Source: Actinomycetota bacterium
Lineage (GTDB): Bacteria > Actinomycetota > Thermoleophilia > Gaiellales > Gaiellaceae
DNA: 56,639 bases
Direction of reading: 5' to 3'
Assembly (NCBI GenBank): GCA_005888435.1
Contig: VAXO01000066.1
Location: 1 to 56,639, forward strand
Position numbers and translations under genes: made by a program. Numbering within the stretch: position 1 is the stretch's first letter; every line of letters starts with the position of its first letter. Shown here one piece after another: positions 32,227-39,804 of the stretch. Below the pieces are notes generated by a model. It was not told the origin of the DNA. It was given only the letters and a program-made list of their open reading frames with translations, and made no database searches.

Positions 32227-32247
32227 CTAGCTACCCCACGGCAACAT
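32227..32247 (-). CDS. six-codon ORF (MLPWGS) with strong ribosome binding site
   Basis: ATG-TTG-CCG-TGG-GGT-AGC-TAG. The ATG is preceded at proper distance by GAAGGAGGGG, one of the best ribosome binding sites in the window. That makes chance unlikely. It is divergent from the XRE-TPR regulator and is followed by a GC hairpin. It could be a leader peptide for the O-antigen-ligase-like gene, or a leaderless peptide signal for the regulator. Both uses are inferred. It is far below normal gene-calling limits. Confidence 0.5.
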   Translation of the reverse strand: MLPWGS

Positions 32248-32292
32248 GGCGTCCCCTCCTTCTTTCCCAAGCGCCCGCAGAACGAGGGACTC

Positions 32293-32319
32293 ATGTTGCC
32301 ACGAGGAAGCGCCGATTGA
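32293..32319 (+). CDS. eight-codon ORF (MLPRGSAD), mirror copy of MLPWGS
   Basis: ATG-TTG-CCA-CGA-GGA-AGC-GCC-GAT-TGA on the plus strand, 30 bases before the XRE-TPR start. The first six codons resemble the minus-strand MLPWGS ORF (14 of 18 bases identical). The pair thus forms an inverted duplication around the shared GGCAACATG/CATGTTGCC. Its ribosome binding site (GAGGG, 4 bases away) is weaker. It may be a second peptide, a leader, or just part of an inverted-repeat operator. Confidence 0.3.
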   Translation: MLPRGSAD

Positions 32320-32348
32320 CTATTTGACATATGTCGGAGGTCCTCTTC

Positions 32349-33689
32349 ATGATCCGGTCAAGCGTGTCTCAAGCCAGTTCGGCAGAGACGATCGGCGCTC
32401 GCTTGAAACGCCTTCGTCTGCAAAGGGGCCTGTCTCAGCGCGACCTCTCGTCGCCTGGCGTTTCGTATGCGTACATCTCGCGGATCGAGGCTGGCGCGCG
32501 CACCCCGTCGGTCAAAGCGCTCCGCAAGCTCGCGCAGAAGCTCCAGGTGTCCGTCGAATTCCTCGAGACCGGACGCGACATCCGCGAGGTCGACGACCGG
32601 GAGCTCCGCCTCGCCGACCTCGAGCTCGAGCTACGGCTGGACGGCGAGAGCGCCGACGTCGAGCAGAAGCTCGAGCAGATCCGGCAAGAGGCGGCTGCGG
32701 CGGGCGACGTCGGCTCTGCGCTCCGCGCCGAGATGAACCTCGGCCTCCTGTTCGCGCAGCGCGGAAGCCACCTCGAGGCGGTCGAGCGTCTCGAGCGCGT
32801 GCTCGGTGACGACGCGGCTCCGCCGCCGCATCTCCGTCCCGACCTCTACACCACGCTCGGCCAGTCGTATGCCGCGCTGGGTGCGCCCGATCGTGCTGTG
32901 CGCGTCTTCGAGGAGTGCCTCCGGCGCGTGCGGTCGGACGTCCCCCCCGACGCGGCCGTCCAAATTCGCTACGCAACCTTTCTCAGCTACGCCCTGACCG
33001 ATGCACGCGAGTACGAGCGTGCGGCCGAGGTCGTCCGCGAGGCGCTCGCCGGCGCCGACGAGCAACCCGACCCGTACACGCGCGTCCGCCTGTACTGGTC
33101 GCTCGCACGCCTCAGCGCAGTCGAGGGGCGCCAGGCTGAGGCGCTCGAGTACATCCGGTCGGCGATCGCCCTCCTCAAGGCGACCGACGACGACTTGACG
33201 CTCGCACGGGCGTACCTGCTCGCCGCGGGCGTCGAGCTCCGCCAGAAAGCCACCGGCAGCGCGCGGCACAACCTCGAGCTCGCGGAGCGGCTCCTCGGTC
33301 CCCATCCCGAGCACGCCGACATGGGCATGCTCCGCATCGGCCAGTCGCGGCTGGCAGCCCTCGACGGCGACGCCGACACTGCGGTCGAGCGCGCCCGGCA
33401 GGCGCTCTCGCTGCTGGGCGACTTCCACGGCGGGGAGCAGGGCGCGGCGGTACACGCGCTCGCGAGCGCGCTCGCGCTGTCCGGGGACGACGTCGGCGCG
33501 CACGACGCGTACCGGCGTGCGGTGGATCTGCTCACCGTGCACGGCCGCAAGGCCGATGCCGGCGAAGCGGCGCTCGAGTGGGCGAATTTCCTCCGCGAGA
33601 GGGACCGCGACGAGGAGGCCGAGCCCATCCTTCGGCGCGCATACGATCTCGGCGTGGACGCCGAGACCGCCTCAGACCGCAAGCGTTGA
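32349..33689 (+). CDS. XRE-family HTH regulator with TPR sensor domain
   Basis: A 446-residue regulator. The N-terminal XRE/Cro HTH (about 14-72) reads IGARLKRLRLQRGLSQRDL to SVKALRKLAQKLQVSVEFLE. A Glu-rich coiled connector follows, then about eight tetratricopeptide repeats (120-440; GSHLEAVERLERVLG, AALGAPDRAVRVFEE and so on). The first in-frame ATG is 32331, but GGAGG at 32336-32340 lies after it and fits the ATG at 32349, which I use. Domain order matches RRNPP-type peptide receptors (Rgg, PlcR, NprR). Its stop overlaps a TTG start for an AlkA-like gene. The divergent side carries tiny ORFs. Confidence 0.88.
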   Translation: MIRSSVSQASSAETIGARLKRLRLQRGLSQRDLSSPGVSYAYISRIEAGARTPSVKALRKLAQKLQVSVEFLETGRDIREVDDRELRLADLELELRLDGESADVEQKLEQIRQEAAAAGDVGSALRAEMNLGLLFAQRGSHLEAVERLERVLGDDAAPPPHLRPDLYTTLGQSYAALGAPDRAVRVFEECLRRVRSDVPPDAAVQIRYATFLSYALTDAREYERAAEVVREALAGADEQPDPYTRVRLYWSLARLSAVEGRQAEALEYIRSAIALLKATDDDLTLARAYLLAAGVELRQKATGSARHNLELAERLLGPHPEHADMGMLRIGQSRLAALDGDADTAVERARQALSLLGDFHGGEQGAAVHALASALALSGDDVGAHDAYRRAVDLLTVHGRKADAGEAALEWANFLRERDRDEEAEPILRRAYDLGVDAETASDRKR

Positions 33690-34573
33690 CCCTCGAGCGG
33701 GTCGTTCGCCCCGCAGGCCCGTTCTCGCTCGCCCAGTCGTTGAAGCATGCGAGCGACGCGACGCGCTACCTGCGCGACGGCACGCTGACGACGACGCTGC
33801 GCGTCGGCTACGGCGCCGAGGTTGGCTCCGTGCGGCAGCTAGTCGACGGCGGCGTCGTGCTGCGAGCAGAGAGCGAGGAGGGGCTCGAGCAGCTGCGGTT
33901 CGTCGTCCCCGTCGACGCCGATCACAGCGAGTTCCTGCGCCGTTTCGCCCGTGACCCGCTGATCGGCGAGACGACAAGGGCGTTCCAGGGAATGCGCCAG
34001 CTGCGCCTGCCGACCGTCGCGCAGTCGCTCCTGCGAGCGTTCTGCGGGCAGTTGATCGACTCGCGCCGGGCGCGCGAGCTGGAGGTCGGAATCGTGCGCG
34101 CGCTCTGCCCACGGGTCGACGGGACGACGCTGCGCGAGCCGCCGACCTCGGCGACGTTCGCACGTGTCGCACCGGTGCGGCTGCGGCAACTCGGGCTGCA
34201 TGCCCGCCGGGCCGCGGCGCTCGTCCGGATCTGCCGTTCGATCGACCTCGAGCGGCTGCGAACGCTCCCGACGGAGCGCGCCGCCGCGTTCATCGAGCGC
34301 GAGCGCGGGCTGGGCCCCTGGTCGGCAGGCGTCGTCTGCCTCGAGGGCCTCGGCCGGCACGAGCGTGGCCTCGTCGGCGACCTGTCGCTGATCAAGCTCA
34401 TGTCGCGTCTGCGGGGCCGCTGGGTGGAGGGCCACGAGACCGCGGAGCTGCTCGCGCCGTACGGCGAGTGGGCGGGTCTCGCGAGCCTCTACCTGGCGAC
34501 CGCGTTCAAGCACGGGCTCATCGCGTTGCCGGCCGAGCGGCCGGTCCGCTTTCCGCGCCCCGCGTACGCGTGA
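33686..34573 (+). CDS. AlkA-type HhH DNA glycosylase
   Basis: A 295-residue helix-hairpin-helix glycosylase of the 3-methyladenine/AlkA group, removing alkylated bases in base excision repair. The C-terminal half has the HhH and catalytic region: GLHARRAAALVRICRSIDLERLRTLP, then IERERGLGPWSAGVVCLEGLGRHERGLVGDL, with the catalytic Asp probably the D of VGDL. The N-terminal part is an AlkA_N-like fold. TTG start at 33686, overlapping the regulator's TGA (TTGA). Its TGA in turn overlaps the macrodomain gene (GTGA). Confidence 0.85.
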   Translation: MTLERVVRPAGPFSLAQSLKHASDATRYLRDGTLTTTLRVGYGAEVGSVRQLVDGGVVLRAESEEGLEQLRFVVPVDADHSEFLRRFARDPLIGETTRAFQGMRQLRLPTVAQSLLRAFCGQLIDSRRARELEVGIVRALCPRVDGTTLREPPTSATFARVAPVRLRQLGLHARRAAALVRICRSIDLERLRTLPTERAAAFIERERGLGPWSAGVVCLEGLGRHERGLVGDLSLIKLMSRLRGRWVEGHETAELLAPYGEWAGLASLYLATAFKHGLIALPAERPVRFPRPAYA

Positions 34574-35073
34574 TCGAGCTCGTCATCGGCGACATCACAC
34601 GGCAGGAGGTCGACGCGATCGTGAATGCCGCGAACCCGACGTTGCTCGGCGGCGGCGGCGTCGACGGTGCGATCCACCGCGCCGGCGGCCCCTCGATCCT
34701 CGAAGAGTGCCGCGGGCTCGGCGGCTGCGAGCCGGGGGACGCGAAGCCGACGCGCGGAGGCGACCTGCCGGCGCGATACGTCTTTCACGCGGTCGGCCCG
34801 ATCTGGCATGGCGGCGACGCCGGCGAGGAGGAGCTGCTCGCGTCGTGCCACCGGCGCGCGATCGAGCTCGCAGAGGAACACGGCTGCACATCGGTCGCGT
34901 TCCCGGCGATCTCGACGGGCGCGTACGGCTATCCGGTCGAGCTCGCCGCACCGGTGGCGATCGCAGCGACGAAGGAAGCGCTTGCCGCGCATCCGTCAGT
35001 CGAGGTCGCGCGCTTCGTCTTCCGCGACGATGAAACGCTCGCGTTCTACGAGGCAGTCGACGCCGGAATCTAG
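34570..35073 (+). CDS. macrodomain protein (ADP-ribose / O-acetyl-ADP-ribose hydrolase type)
   Basis: A 167-residue macrodomain of the YmdB/MacroD type. It shows IGDITRQEVDAIVNAANPTLLGGGGVDGAIHRAGG (the ADP-ribose-binding Asn-Ala-Ala-Asn and Gly-rich loop) and AFPAISTGAYGYP (the second binding loop). Such enzymes remove ADP-ribose from protein or DNA, or deacetylate O-acetyl-ADP-ribose. The GTG start overlaps the glycosylase stop. Regulator, glycosylase and macrodomain thus form one coupled operon, suggesting a damage or stress response. Confidence 0.92.
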   Translation: MIELVIGDITRQEVDAIVNAANPTLLGGGGVDGAIHRAGGPSILEECRGLGGCEPGDAKPTRGGDLPARYVFHAVGPIWHGGDAGEEELLASCHRRAIELAEEHGCTSVAFPAISTGAYGYPVELAAPVAIAATKEALAAHPSVEVARFVFRDDETLAFYEAVDAGI

Positions 35074-35122
35074 AGGCGACCGAGCCTGCGCACGGAAGCG
35101 AACAGCCGCCCAGCACCAAGAA

Positions 35123-35145
35123 GCGCGCGGGCCGAGCCCGCGCGC
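35123..35145 (+). terminator. 10-bp GC hairpin downstream of the macrodomain gene
   Basis: Arms GCGCGCGGGC and GCCCGCGCGC enclose 3 bases. It lies 50 bases after the macrodomain stop and before the REP-like palindrome and proC. No T-run follows. It probably ends the XRE-TPR/AlkA/macrodomain transcript. Confidence 0.5.
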
Positions 35146-35169
35146 GTTCCCCGCGAAGCGGCGTACATC

Positions 35170-35198
35170 AGGGGTCTGACCTGCAGGGTCAGACCCCT
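35170..35198. repeat. REP-like palindrome, copy A
   Basis: Arms AGGGGTCTGACC and GGTCAGACCCCT around TGCAG. It shares the core GGGGTC(A/T)GACCCC with copies at 37269, 46444, 46460, 51952 and 51992. Intergenic, 12 bases before proC. Confidence 0.75.
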
Positions 35199-35209
35199 AG
35201 ACTTCGGCG

Positions 35210-36028
35210 ATGGCCAACCGCAGAATCGCGATCCTCGGCGCTGGGAAGATCGGTGAGTCGCTGCTCGCCGGCCTGCTCAGCTCCGGCTGGCGCAAACCCG
35301 GCGACATCGTCGTCACGGGGCGCCGGGAGGAGCGGCTCGCAGAGCTGAAGGAGCGCTACAGCGTCGACGGCACGCTCGACAATGCGAGCGCTGTCGCCGG
35401 CGCCGGCCTGATCGTGATCGCGGTGAAGCCGCAGGACTTCGAGGTCCTGCTCGGCGAGGTCGGCGGCGGGATCACACCGGAGCAGACAATTCTCTCGGTC
35501 GCTGCCGCGATCCCGACGTCGCAGATCGAAGCGCGGCTTGCGAACGGCGTGCCGGTCGTACGCGCGATGCCGAACGCCCCGGCACTCGTGCACGAGGGAA
35601 TCGCCGGACTGTGCGCCGGCGCGCACGCGGGCGACGAGCACCTCGACCTCGCGGAAGAGGTACTGACGCATCTGGGCGCCGTTGCGCGCGTGCCGGAGAC
35701 GTACATGGACGCCGTCACCGCCGTGTCGGGGTCGGGCCCGGCCTACTTCGCGCTGCTGGCCGAGGCGATGATCGAGGCGGGCATCCTCCTCGGCCTCGGC
35801 CGTGAGACGTCGACGCAGCTCGTCGTGCAGACGATGCTCGGGACCGCGAAGCTGCTGCGGGACGAGAAGATGCACCCGGTCGAGCTCCGCGAGGCGGTGA
35901 CCTCGCCGGGCGGCACGACGATTCGCGCGATCCGCGAGCTGGAACAAGCAGGCGTGCGCGCAGCGTTCCTCAACGCGATTCAGGCCGCGATGGAGCGAAG
36001 TCGAGAGCTCGCCGCGGGCGAGCAGTGA
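35210..36028 (+). CDS. proC: pyrroline-5-carboxylate reductase
   Basis: A 272-residue enzyme for the last step of proline synthesis, reducing 1-pyrroline-5-carboxylate with NAD(P)H. It has the N-terminal nucleotide fold IAILGAGKIGESLLAGLL and VIAVKPQDFEVLL. Near the C-terminus lies the family signature LREAVTSPGGTTIRAIRELEQAGVRAAFLNAI. Full length. Its end overlaps the GTG of the next gene (GTGA). Confidence 0.96.
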   Translation: MANRRIAILGAGKIGESLLAGLLSSGWRKPGDIVVTGRREERLAELKERYSVDGTLDNASAVAGAGLIVIAVKPQDFEVLLGEVGGGITPEQTILSVAAAIPTSQIEARLANGVPVVRAMPNAPALVHEGIAGLCAGAHAGDEHLDLAEEVLTHLGAVARVPETYMDAVTAVSGSGPAYFALLAEAMIEAGILLGLGRETSTQLVVQTMLGTAKLLRDEKMHPVELREAVTSPGGTTIRAIRELEQAGVRAAFLNAIQAAMERSRELAAGEQ

Positions 36029-36708
36029 ACGACGTCGAGCTCGTCGTCGTCGAGGACGAGCGCGAGGTCGCGAGCGTCGTCGCCGCGCGCCTCGCACGGG
36101 CTGCGCGCGAGGGGGGGAACGTCGTGCTCACCGGCGGGAAGACACCCGAACGCGCACACGAGCAGGCCGCGAAGCTCGAGCCGGACTGGAGCAAGGTCGA
36201 GCTCTGGTGGGGCGACGAGCGCTGTGTGGCACCCGAGCACGAGGACTCGAACTACGGCATGGCGAAGCGGACGCTGCTCGACCGGATCGAGCGCCCGCCC
36301 CGAGGCGTGCACCGCATCAAGGGCGAGCTCGGGAAGGAAGCAGCCGCTGCGGGGTACGAGCAGGAGCTCGACGACGCCGAGCTCGACCTCCTCCTGCTCG
36401 GCGTCGGGCCGGACGGGCACATTGCCTCGCTCTTCCCGAACGCCCCGACGCTGCGGCAGCGCACGAAGGTCCTGCCGGCCGAACCGGGCCTGGAACCGTT
36501 CGTCGACCGCGTGACGCTCAGCCTGCCCGTGCTGCGCAGCGCGCGCGAGATCCTCTTCTTGCTCGCCGGGGAGGGAAAAGCCGACGCCGCCGCGCGCGCT
36601 TTCGCCGGCGAGCCGAGCGAGAACACGCCGGCGAGCCTTGTCCGGGCGAAGGACGGAAGAACAGTTGTAATCCTGGATCGCGCTGCTGCAGCCAAGCTTC
36701 CTGCTTGA
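36025..36708 (+). CDS. pgl: 6-phosphogluconolactonase
   Basis: A 227-residue DevB/Pgl-type lactonase of the oxidative pentose phosphate pathway. Markers are NVVLTGGKTPERAHEQ, VELWWGDERCVAPEHEDSNYGMAKRTLLDRI and LLLGVGPDGHIASLFPNAP. GTG start overlaps the proC stop. Its own TGA is embedded in a TTGACA -35 box for the next gene. No zwf or gnd is in the window. Confidence 0.95.
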   Translation: MNDVELVVVEDEREVASVVAARLARAAREGGNVVLTGGKTPERAHEQAAKLEPDWSKVELWWGDERCVAPEHEDSNYGMAKRTLLDRIERPPRGVHRIKGELGKEAAAAGYEQELDDAELDLLLLGVGPDGHIASLFPNAPTLRQRTKVLPAEPGLEPFVDRVTLSLPVLRSAREILFLLAGEGKADAAARAFAGEPSENTPASLVRAKDGRTVVILDRAAAAKLPA

Positions 36709-36732
36709 CAGAGGCGTATCTATATGTAGAAG
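36705..36732 (+). promoter_or_regulatory. promoter for the HTH regulator, overlapping the pgl stop
   Basis: TTGACA (36705-36710), 16 bases, TAGAAG (36727-36732). Transcription would start within about 6 bases of the GTG at 36745, and no ribosome binding site is seen, so the transcript is probably leaderless. TCTA-TATG-TAGA inside the spacer is an imperfect palindrome that could bind the regulator itself. Confidence 0.55.
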
Positions 36733-36744
36733 TCCTGCCCGGCA

Positions 36745-37260
36745 GTGCAGGAGACGCTGATACTCGACAAGCCGGAGCAACTGAAGGCGCTCGGCCATCC
36801 GCTCCGCGTACGCGTCCTGGAAATGCTCGGCCAGGAGGGCGACTGGCAACTCACGAACAGGGAGCTCGCCCAGCGGCTCGGCGTCGACCCGGGCCATCTT
36901 CACTTCCACGTACGCATGCTGTTGAGGGCGGGCCTGATCGAGCTCGCCGCTGCGGAGGGACGAGGGCGCGAGAAGCCGTATCGCGCGGTCGCGCGAGTCT
37001 TCCGCGTTGCCCCCGAATTGCTGGCCGCCGGCGGGGCGAGCGACCTGCAGGCGGCGATGATCGAGCAGGTACAGCGCGCGCACACCGGTTTCGCGGAGGC
37101 TGGTGTGTTCCGTGGCGCGCAGCTGGAGGTCCGCCTGTCGATGGAGCACGCGCTGCGGCTGATGACGGAGTTCCTGGGGCGAGCGCGCGACGAGGAAGAC
37201 GAGTCGGCCGACAAGATCGTGCTCACGCTGTTCGCCCACCCGCCCGCCGACCAGGACTGA
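36745..37260 (+). CDS. winged-helix (ArsR/HTH_20-like) transcriptional regulator
   Basis: A 171-residue regulator. An N-terminal winged helix (about 10-85) reads EQLKALGHPLRVRVLEMLGQ, then NRELAQRLGVDPGHLHFHVRMLLRAGLIEL and a wing ending REKPYRAVARVF. The C-terminal helices (about 95-165) are probably for dimerisation or ligand sensing. No metal-binding cysteines are visible. GTG start, likely leaderless. Targets unknown; self-control is possible. A REP-like hairpin follows. Confidence 0.87.
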   Translation: MQETLILDKPEQLKALGHPLRVRVLEMLGQEGDWQLTNRELAQRLGVDPGHLHFHVRMLLRAGLIELAAAEGRGREKPYRAVARVFRVAPELLAAGGASDLQAAMIEQVQRAHTGFAEAGVFRGAQLEVRLSMEHALRLMTEFLGRARDEEDESADKIVLTLFAHPPADQD

Positions 37261-37268
37261 CTGAAAAA

Positions 37269-37287
37269 GCTGGGGTCAGACCCCAGC
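37269..37287. repeat. REP-like palindrome, copy B
   Basis: GCTGGGGTC-A-GACCCCAGC, flanked by A-rich and T-rich bases (AAAA before, CTTTC after), so it can also act as a two-way terminator. It lies between convergent genes ending at 37260 and 37291. Confidence 0.75.
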
Positions 37288-37290
37288 CTT

Positions 37291-37947
37291 TCAGGGCAGG
37301 AGCGGTGAGGTGAGCTCCGCCCTCATCCCGCGGCGGGCGGCGAGCTCCTGCAGCACCATCACCGTGTCGGCAACCGGCAGGTCCTCGAGGTACTCGTCGC
37401 GCGTCTCGAAGGACTCGAGCACCGCCTCGATCGCCTCGATATAGCCGATGACGTCCTGCGCCGCGAGCATCGCGAGCGCGTCGCCGACCGCCGACGCGAA
37501 GTCCGGCTGCGTTCGGAGCCCGTCGGCGAGCACCCGCGCCTCCTCGTCGCGCCCGAGCACGAGCAACGCGAGGCACGCCGCATAAAGCCCGATCGGCGAC
37601 TCGGCCCCGGCAGCGCCCTGCTCCAACGTCCACTCCGCGTCGCCCGCCGCACCGTCCCAGTCGCCGGCGAGGACGTGCGCCTTCAACATCCCGATCGGCC
37701 GGCCCCAGCTCCCCGGCGGCGCGTGCTCGTAGCTCTCGCGATAGCGCCCCACCGCCGTCGCGAACCATTCGCGAGCCGCCTGCGTATTGCCGCCCATGAG
37801 CTCCGCGATCCCTGCGCCCGCGGCCGCGTTGCCCATCCGCGTCAGCTGCCGCTGCCGCGCGTCGTGATCGTCGACATGGGGAAGTCGATCCTGACCATCT
37901 CGGTAACGTTCCCGTTCGCGCTGCGAATGCGCAGCCCAATCGCTCAC
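37291..37947 (-). CDS. TPR-like hypothetical protein
   Basis: A 218-residue, wholly helical protein with repeat-like units (GNTQAAREWFATAVGRYRES, AGDWDGAAGDAEWTLEQG, LGRDEEARVLADGLRTQP). It probably forms a short tetratricopeptide array. GTG start at 37947, only 11 bases from the divergent methyltransferase ATG. No enzyme motif seen. It resembles the TPR protein at 22537 only in general style. Confidence 0.65.
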   Translation of the reverse strand: MSDWAAHSQRERERYRDGQDRLPHVDDHDARQRQLTRMGNAAAGAGIAELMGGNTQAAREWFATAVGRYRESYEHAPPGSWGRPIGMLKAHVLAGDWDGAAGDAEWTLEQGAAGAESPIGLYAACLALLVLGRDEEARVLADGLRTQPDFASAVGDALAMLAAQDVIGYIEAIEAVLESFETRDEYLEDLPVADTVMVLQELAARRGMRAELTSPLLP

Positions 37948-37958
37948 GGCGGCACTCT

Positions 37959-38531
37959 ATGAAAACGACCTTCCACGACCTCGAGCTGGAGACTGCGCCT
38001 GGGCGAGTCTTCACGCCGCGCACGACGACGGAAGCGCTCGTGGACGCCGCGCTCGAGCGCATCGACGGGGCGCCGATCCGGATCGCGGACGTCGGCACCG
38101 GCAGCGGCGCGATCGCCCTCGCCCTGGCGGTCAACAAGCCCGAGGTCGAGATCTGGGCGACCGACACGAGCGAGGATGCGGTCGAGCTCGCCCGAGCGAA
38201 CGCGGAGAGACTGGGCGTCGCCGACCGGGTGCACGTCCTGCGCGGCGACCTGCTCGATCCCCTGCCCGCACCGGTCGATCTGATCGTCGCGAACCTCCCC
38301 TATCTGCCCGAGTCGCGGCACGACTCGCGGTACGACGACGAGCCGGATGACGCCGTCTACGCGCCGGGCGACGGCCTCGACATCTATCGGCGGCTGCTCG
38401 ACGCCTGCCGAGACGGAAAGCTGAAGACCGGCGGCAAGGTGCTGTTGCAGTACGACGGCAGACCGTACGAAGCCGACTGCTGGCAGCTCGAAGACCTGCG
38501 CTCCGAGCTCGAAGCCACGACCGCGGCGTAG
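37959..38531 (+). CDS. HemK/PrmC-like N5-glutamine or small-molecule methyltransferase
   Basis: A 190-residue class I methyltransferase. It has the SAM-binding motif IADVGTGSGAIALALA and the catalytic VANLPYLPES (NLPY version of the N-P-P-Y motif found in PrmC and related N-methyltransferases). The N-terminal helical domain of true PrmC is missing, so it may not be the release-factor enzyme. Start ATG at 37959. It precedes the thiolase gene by 10 bases. Confidence 0.85.
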   Translation: MKTTFHDLELETAPGRVFTPRTTTEALVDAALERIDGAPIRIADVGTGSGAIALALAVNKPEVEIWATDTSEDAVELARANAERLGVADRVHVLRGDLLDPLPAPVDLIVANLPYLPESRHDSRYDDEPDDAVYAPGDGLDIYRRLLDACRDGKLKTGGKVLLQYDGRPYEADCWQLEDLRSELEATTAA

Positions 38532-38541
38532 AGTTCGTCGA

Positions 38542-39804
38542 GTGGAACGCCGGGAGGTCGTGTTCGTCGACGGCGTCCGCACGGCGTTCGGCCGCGCGGG
38601 CCCGCAGGGCATCTTCTGGAAGACGCGCGCGGACGACATGGCCGTCAAGGTCGTGCGCGAGCTGATCCGCCGGAACCCGAACATTCCGGTCGAGCAGATC
38701 GGCGACGTCATCTTCGCCGCCACGGCGCAGGTCGGCGACCAGGGGCTGACGCTCGGCCGCGACGTCGCGCTGCTCGCAGGCATCCCGCAGTCCGTGCCCG
38801 GCTTCGCCGTCGACCGGATGTGCGCCGGCGCGCTCACCGCTGTGACGGCCGGAGCCGGCGAGATCGCCTACGGCGCCTGCGACGTCGTCCTCGCCGGCGG
38901 CGTCGAGCACATGGGCCACCACCCGATGGCTGAGGAGGTCGACTTCAACCCACGCTTCGTCGCCGAGCGTCTCGTCGACGCGTCGGCGGTGACCATGGGC
39001 GCGACCGCCGAGAACCTGCACGACCGCTTCCCGCACATCACGAAGCGCGACGCCGACGCGTACGCCGTGCGCTCCCAGCAGCGCGCAGCCGCGGCGTGGC
39101 AGAACGGCGTCATGCGCGGGACGGTCGTCCCGATGAGCGTCTTCACCGATGACGGCTGGAAGGCGGCGGACCGCGACGAGTTCCTGCGGCCGGACACGTC
39201 CATGGAGGGCCTGGCAAACCTGCGCGCGCCGTTCCGCGCGGGCGGGCGGGTGACGGCCGGCAACTCGGCCGGCCTGACCGACGGCGCGACGGCCGCGTTC
39301 CTCGCCGCGGAGGAGACGGCGCGGGAGCTCGGCCTCGCGCCGAAGATGCGCCTCGTAGCGTTCGCGTTCGCGGGCGTCGAGCCGGAGCTGATGGGCATCG
39401 GCCCGATCCCGGCGACGAAGCGCGTGCTCGAGCAGACGGGCCTGACGCTCGACGACATCGGCCTATTCGAGCTGAACGAGCCGTTCGCCGTACAGGTGCT
39501 CACGTGGTGCGACGGGATGGGCGTCGATCCCGAGGACGCGCGCCTCAATCCCTACGGCGGCGCGATCGCGTGCGGCCACCCGCTCGCGGCCACCGGCGTG
39601 CGCCTGCTGGCTCAGCTCGCGTACGGCTTCGCGCAGCGCCCGGACGTGCGCTACGGCCTGACCGCACTGTGCGTCGGGATGGGCATGGGCGCGGCGCTGC
39701 TCTGGGAGGCGGTGCAGCCGCCCGTCCGCGATAGCGGACCGGTGGAGGGGGTTCGGGGGAACCGGGAGGTCCCCCCGACGGAGGCCAACAGTGCCGATCA
39801 CTGA
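38542..39804 (+). CDS. fadA: acetyl-CoA acyltransferase (thiolase)
   Basis: A 420-residue thiolase of the FadA type, the last step of beta-oxidation. The acylated cysteine is C94 in DRMCAGALTA. The GGAIACGHPLAATG block supplies the catalytic His, and the C-terminal LCVGMGMG has the second Cys. The last ~25 residues extend past the family end and overlap the next gene. GTG start. Coupled with the FadB-like protein (14-base overlap), the two form the core of a beta-oxidation operon. Confidence 0.94.
   Translation: MERREVVFVDGVRTAFGRAGPQGIFWKTRADDMAVKVVRELIRRNPNIPVEQIGDVIFAATAQVGDQGLTLGRDVALLAGIPQSVPGFAVDRMCAGALTAVTAGAGEIAYGACDVVLAGGVEHMGHHPMAEEVDFNPRFVAERLVDASAVTMGATAENLHDRFPHITKRDADAYAVRSQQRAAAAWQNGVMRGTVVPMSVFTDDGWKAADRDEFLRPDTSMEGLANLRAPFRAGGRVTAGNSAGLTDGATAAFLAAEETARELGLAPKMRLVAFAFAGVEPELMGIGPIPATKRVLEQTGLTLDDIGLFELNEPFAVQVLTWCDGMGVDPEDARLNPYGGAIACGHPLAATGVRLLAQLAYGFAQRPDVRYGLTALCVGMGMGAALLWEAVQPPVRDSGPVEGVRGNREVPPTEANSADH

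Noticed and set aside
36721-36726. TATATG as -10 box for the HTH gene
   Set aside because: Only 10 bases from the TTGACA box, too close; TAGAAG at 16-base spacing is preferred.
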